Assembly: GCA_003260075.1 (NCBI GenBank)
Contig: QLIY01000293.1
Location: 8,769 to 72,768 of the forward strand
Source of the DNA: Phallusia mammillata
Lineage: Eukaryota; Chordata; Ascidiacea; Phlebobranchia; Ascidiidae
Direction: 5' to 3'
Length of the DNA stretch: 64,000 nucleotides
The translations under genes were made by a program, and so were the position numbers. The notes under the pieces were generated by a model. That model worked only from the letters and a program-made list of their open reading frames with translations. It was not told the DNA's origin and searched no databases. Of the stretch, positions 60,465 to 64,000 are shown piece after piece. How positions within the stretch are numbered: position 1 is the first letter of the stretch; each line of letters starts with the position of its first letter.

Positions 60465-61093
60465 GAAGCTTTTCTAAACCTCTTTACACTTAGCCATGAA
60501 ACAAAACACACCGTCAAAGTGAAGCAGCCCAGGCCCAGGCATCAACCACATTCACTCATCACTTGTCAACAATCCTGATGACTTGACATGGTAATCCGGA
60601 CCACAGGAAAATCCACCAAAACTACGATTTCTATGCATGAATGAGTACTTGGGTGTGAAAATCATTTTTTACAGTTAGGTAACGCCACTAAAAGGAAGCT
60701 AAAAACCAAATTTTATTAACGTTGTACTTGTAGTTGGTTTTAATTATGTATTGGAAACTACAATGGTTGAATTGAACGCATTTTAAATAATGTTTGTGAA
60801 TATGAATGGCTAACTTAAATGCCAGTGCCACTATAGTACACTAGTCACAAGTCCAATTTGTAATTGACTTCGGGGTTTATGGTTGCCTAACGTCTTGTGT
60901 AAATTTCATAAATATATTTCGAAAATCTGCTACACATTTTTTAGAAAACTGCTTTCAGAACAGTACTACAATATTTTTAATATATTTGACAAAGTTTAAA
61001 CATAAATTTTACAATTTGTGTAATTACAACTTTTCTGGTATCCAGGTTTTGCAGTAAAGTTGTAATACTGTTGACAATACACCTAACTTCAAT
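60465..61093. promoter_or_regulatory. Divergent DIXDC1/PDCD6 upstream region
   Basis: About 630 bp separate the two start codons, so both promoters must lie here unless a 5' UTR intron extends further. No repeat or third gene was seen. No individual site can be assigned. Confidence 0.5.
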
Positions 61094-62403
<1,310 letters not shown>

Positions 62404-62652
62404 CATGTCTGTGTTTAAATCCTTTTTTGACTGCTGACTTAGTAAGACCAATTGTAATTGTAGTTGGATCTCGTTAACTGCACTGAGTTGTCTTATATGC
62501 AGTGTGTACATACATGTGTCATACCATTTGTCATTTTATGTAACAATAATTTGTATTGATGATTGCATAAGGTTGCAATTTGTAGGAAAAGGTAGAAAAG
62601 CACTGATAGGTAAAATAACAAAAAGAAACAAGCAATTGCAATACTGTGCAGG

Positions 62653-63845
62653 CTAAGACGAGATGTTTGGCAACGAGTTGTACGTCCACGCTGTTGTAGG
62701 TTTGTCTGCATTTCAATGTTAGTTTCAAAAAATGTAATCATTATCACCAAATAAAAAACTTACTTGAATTCGATCCTGAATGTGACGATGTGCTTCTTTG
62801 CTCAGAACCAATGAAAATACTACCTCCAATCTTTTGTTTGTTGTCCTTATATAATATGAACAACTTAAAACCAACTGGGTCGCAAAATAACTTTACTAAA
62901 ACAAGTTGTACCTTAACTTGGCTGATAGCTTGAAGTATTTGTTGGCGTGGCAATTCCTGTGTGATTCCCAACTCACTGAGGTCACCGTGTGTCAGAGTAA
63001 GAAAAGCGTCCATGTCAATTTCTTGCTCCTCAAATATCGGCTGGTATTTTTCAAGGGAAAGCCTTTGAAGAATTCCACTCAGTTCATCTGCAACACACAA
63101 CAATAAATCTAATCACTTACAGATATGGGACTTAAGAGTAAAACAATGCATACAAAAATGACACATAAATTTACATGCCCTGGTAAGCAGTGTACATGAA
63201 AATGATTTAAGCAACTTCTGTAGCTTTTGCCAGGCCCCCTACCAGCTTTATACCGTATTATTTTACAGCAACCAGATTTTGTTTTACAAATATGACTTAA
63301 TTTAAACTAAAATCAAAACTTTTTGGTCCCCCCCCCCCCTGGTAAGCAGTGTACATGAAAATGATTTAAGCAACTTCTGTAGCTTGTTGCCAGGCCCCCT
63401 ACCAGCTTTATACCATATTATTTTACAGCAACCAGATTTTGTTTTACAAATATGACTTGATTTAAAAGATTTTGTCAAATCCGCCTTCACAAATCAGGTT
63501 GAGTGTGCCATACAAGTTTTAACATCCAGTTACCACTGTTCTATTTGTTTGTAAACTTATTTGGAGTATTAAATCCAGTGGTGGGATTCAGCCGGTTCTA
63601 TGGAACAACATATCAAAGTTCCTACCTTCCTCATCAAGTGACAGCTGTGGGAAGTTGTGGGTATGACTGGGTTTCTTGCTGCTCCTCCGACTACGAGATG
63701 AGGCGTCTGATTTCTCAGATCTTCTCATACTTCGTGGGGAATGTGTTGGCGTGAGTGTCGAGTTTGTCGATTGTGACGACGCTACGGACTCAGCTCGGCT
63801 GCTCGTCCTGCGTGGATGATGTTTTCCACTTGCTTGTATTGCTTG
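62653..63845 (-). CDS. ANKS6: ANKS6-like SAM-domain protein, C-terminal part
   Basis: Exons 63626-63845, 62912-63087, 62764-62845 and 62653-62690 (stop at 62653-62655) join in phase; the gene continues beyond the window. The first exon is Ser/Arg-rich ([18 protein letters not shown]). The second is a SAM domain with [20 protein letters not shown] and [15 protein letters not shown], closest in my recollection to ANKS6, a nephrocystin-module ankyrin protein of the cilium inversin compartment. The tail ends in LPNISS. ANKS3 or another ankyrin-SAM protein is the main alternative, and the ankyrin repeats are outside the window. Confidence 0.8.
63328..63339. repeat. C12 tract with flanking duplication in the ANKS6-like gene
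   Basis: About 150 bp starting CTGGTAAGCAGTGTACATG before the tract (from about 63179) is repeated after it (63340-63480) with few differences, in the intron upstream of the SAM exon. Confidence 0.8.
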
Positions 63846-64000
63846 CTGTAATGTAAACATGACGTCACCACACTGTTGCATTTATACCCAGTAGTAGGGT
63901 TCAGTCAGTTCGCACCGGTTCTATAAAACCATCTGTGATAATAATTACTAAATACAAACACTGTTGGGATTCAGCCGGTTCGTACCGGTTCTATAGAACC
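63576..64000. mobile_element. Family A MITE fragments
   Basis: CAGTGGTGGGATTCAGCCGG starts at 63576 but stops after about 28 bp, next to the exon at 63626-63845. Two further 5' ends (about 63889 and 63962) run to the window edge. Confidence 0.6.

Overview
This is animal nuclear DNA: AT-rich, with spliced genes (introns of about 45-60 bp inside the CPAMD8 gene, kilobases elsewhere) and many short DNA transposons and foldback repeats. Gene content (complement-like CPAMD8, two-pore channel, RBBP5, Dixin, ANKS6-type SAM protein) points to a deuterostome. The compact introns, many hAT-type MITEs and apparent haplotype redundancy suggest an ascidian such as Ciona. That species call is inference.

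Layout: the 3' end of a hAT-type dimerisation domain (+, 3-164); PAN2 deadenylase (-, 1036-19818, about 28 exons); a two-pore channel (TPCN family, +, about 22061-31141, 5' end and one pore exon missing); UBXN6 (-, 31762-37387); RBBP5 (+, 38415-42172) with an unrecognised small two-TM gene nested antisense in its intron 5 (-, 39871-40654); a repeat-rich gap with an isolated possible exon; CPAMD8 (+, about 44795-55116, 34 exons, all phases consistent); DIXDC1/Dixin (-, 55188-60464); PDCD6/ALG-2 (+, 61094-62403); the 3' part of an ANKS6-like gene (-, 62653-63845, continuing past the window). The genes form convergent and divergent pairs with no functional cluster. CPAMD8 and DIXDC1 stop codons are only about 70 bp apart.

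The most notable signal is a complete type I hammerhead ribozyme at 34943-34992 on the minus strand, in the sense orientation inside a UBXN6 intron. It has the full conserved core, three closed helices and a GUC cleavage site. A dispersed repeat family carries a related but degenerate CUGAYGA-stem-GAAA core.

The second pervasive signal is about 20 pure C or G tracts (8-94 nt). Most are flanked by imperfect direct copies of local sequence and some cut through or duplicate exons (PAN2, TPC, UBXN6). They look like assembly joins between contig ends or haplotypes, so gene models across them must be read with the duplication collapsed.

Transposons: several hAT-like MITE families with 8-bp target duplications (one nested in another), tRNA-derived SINE-like pieces, and foldback elements.
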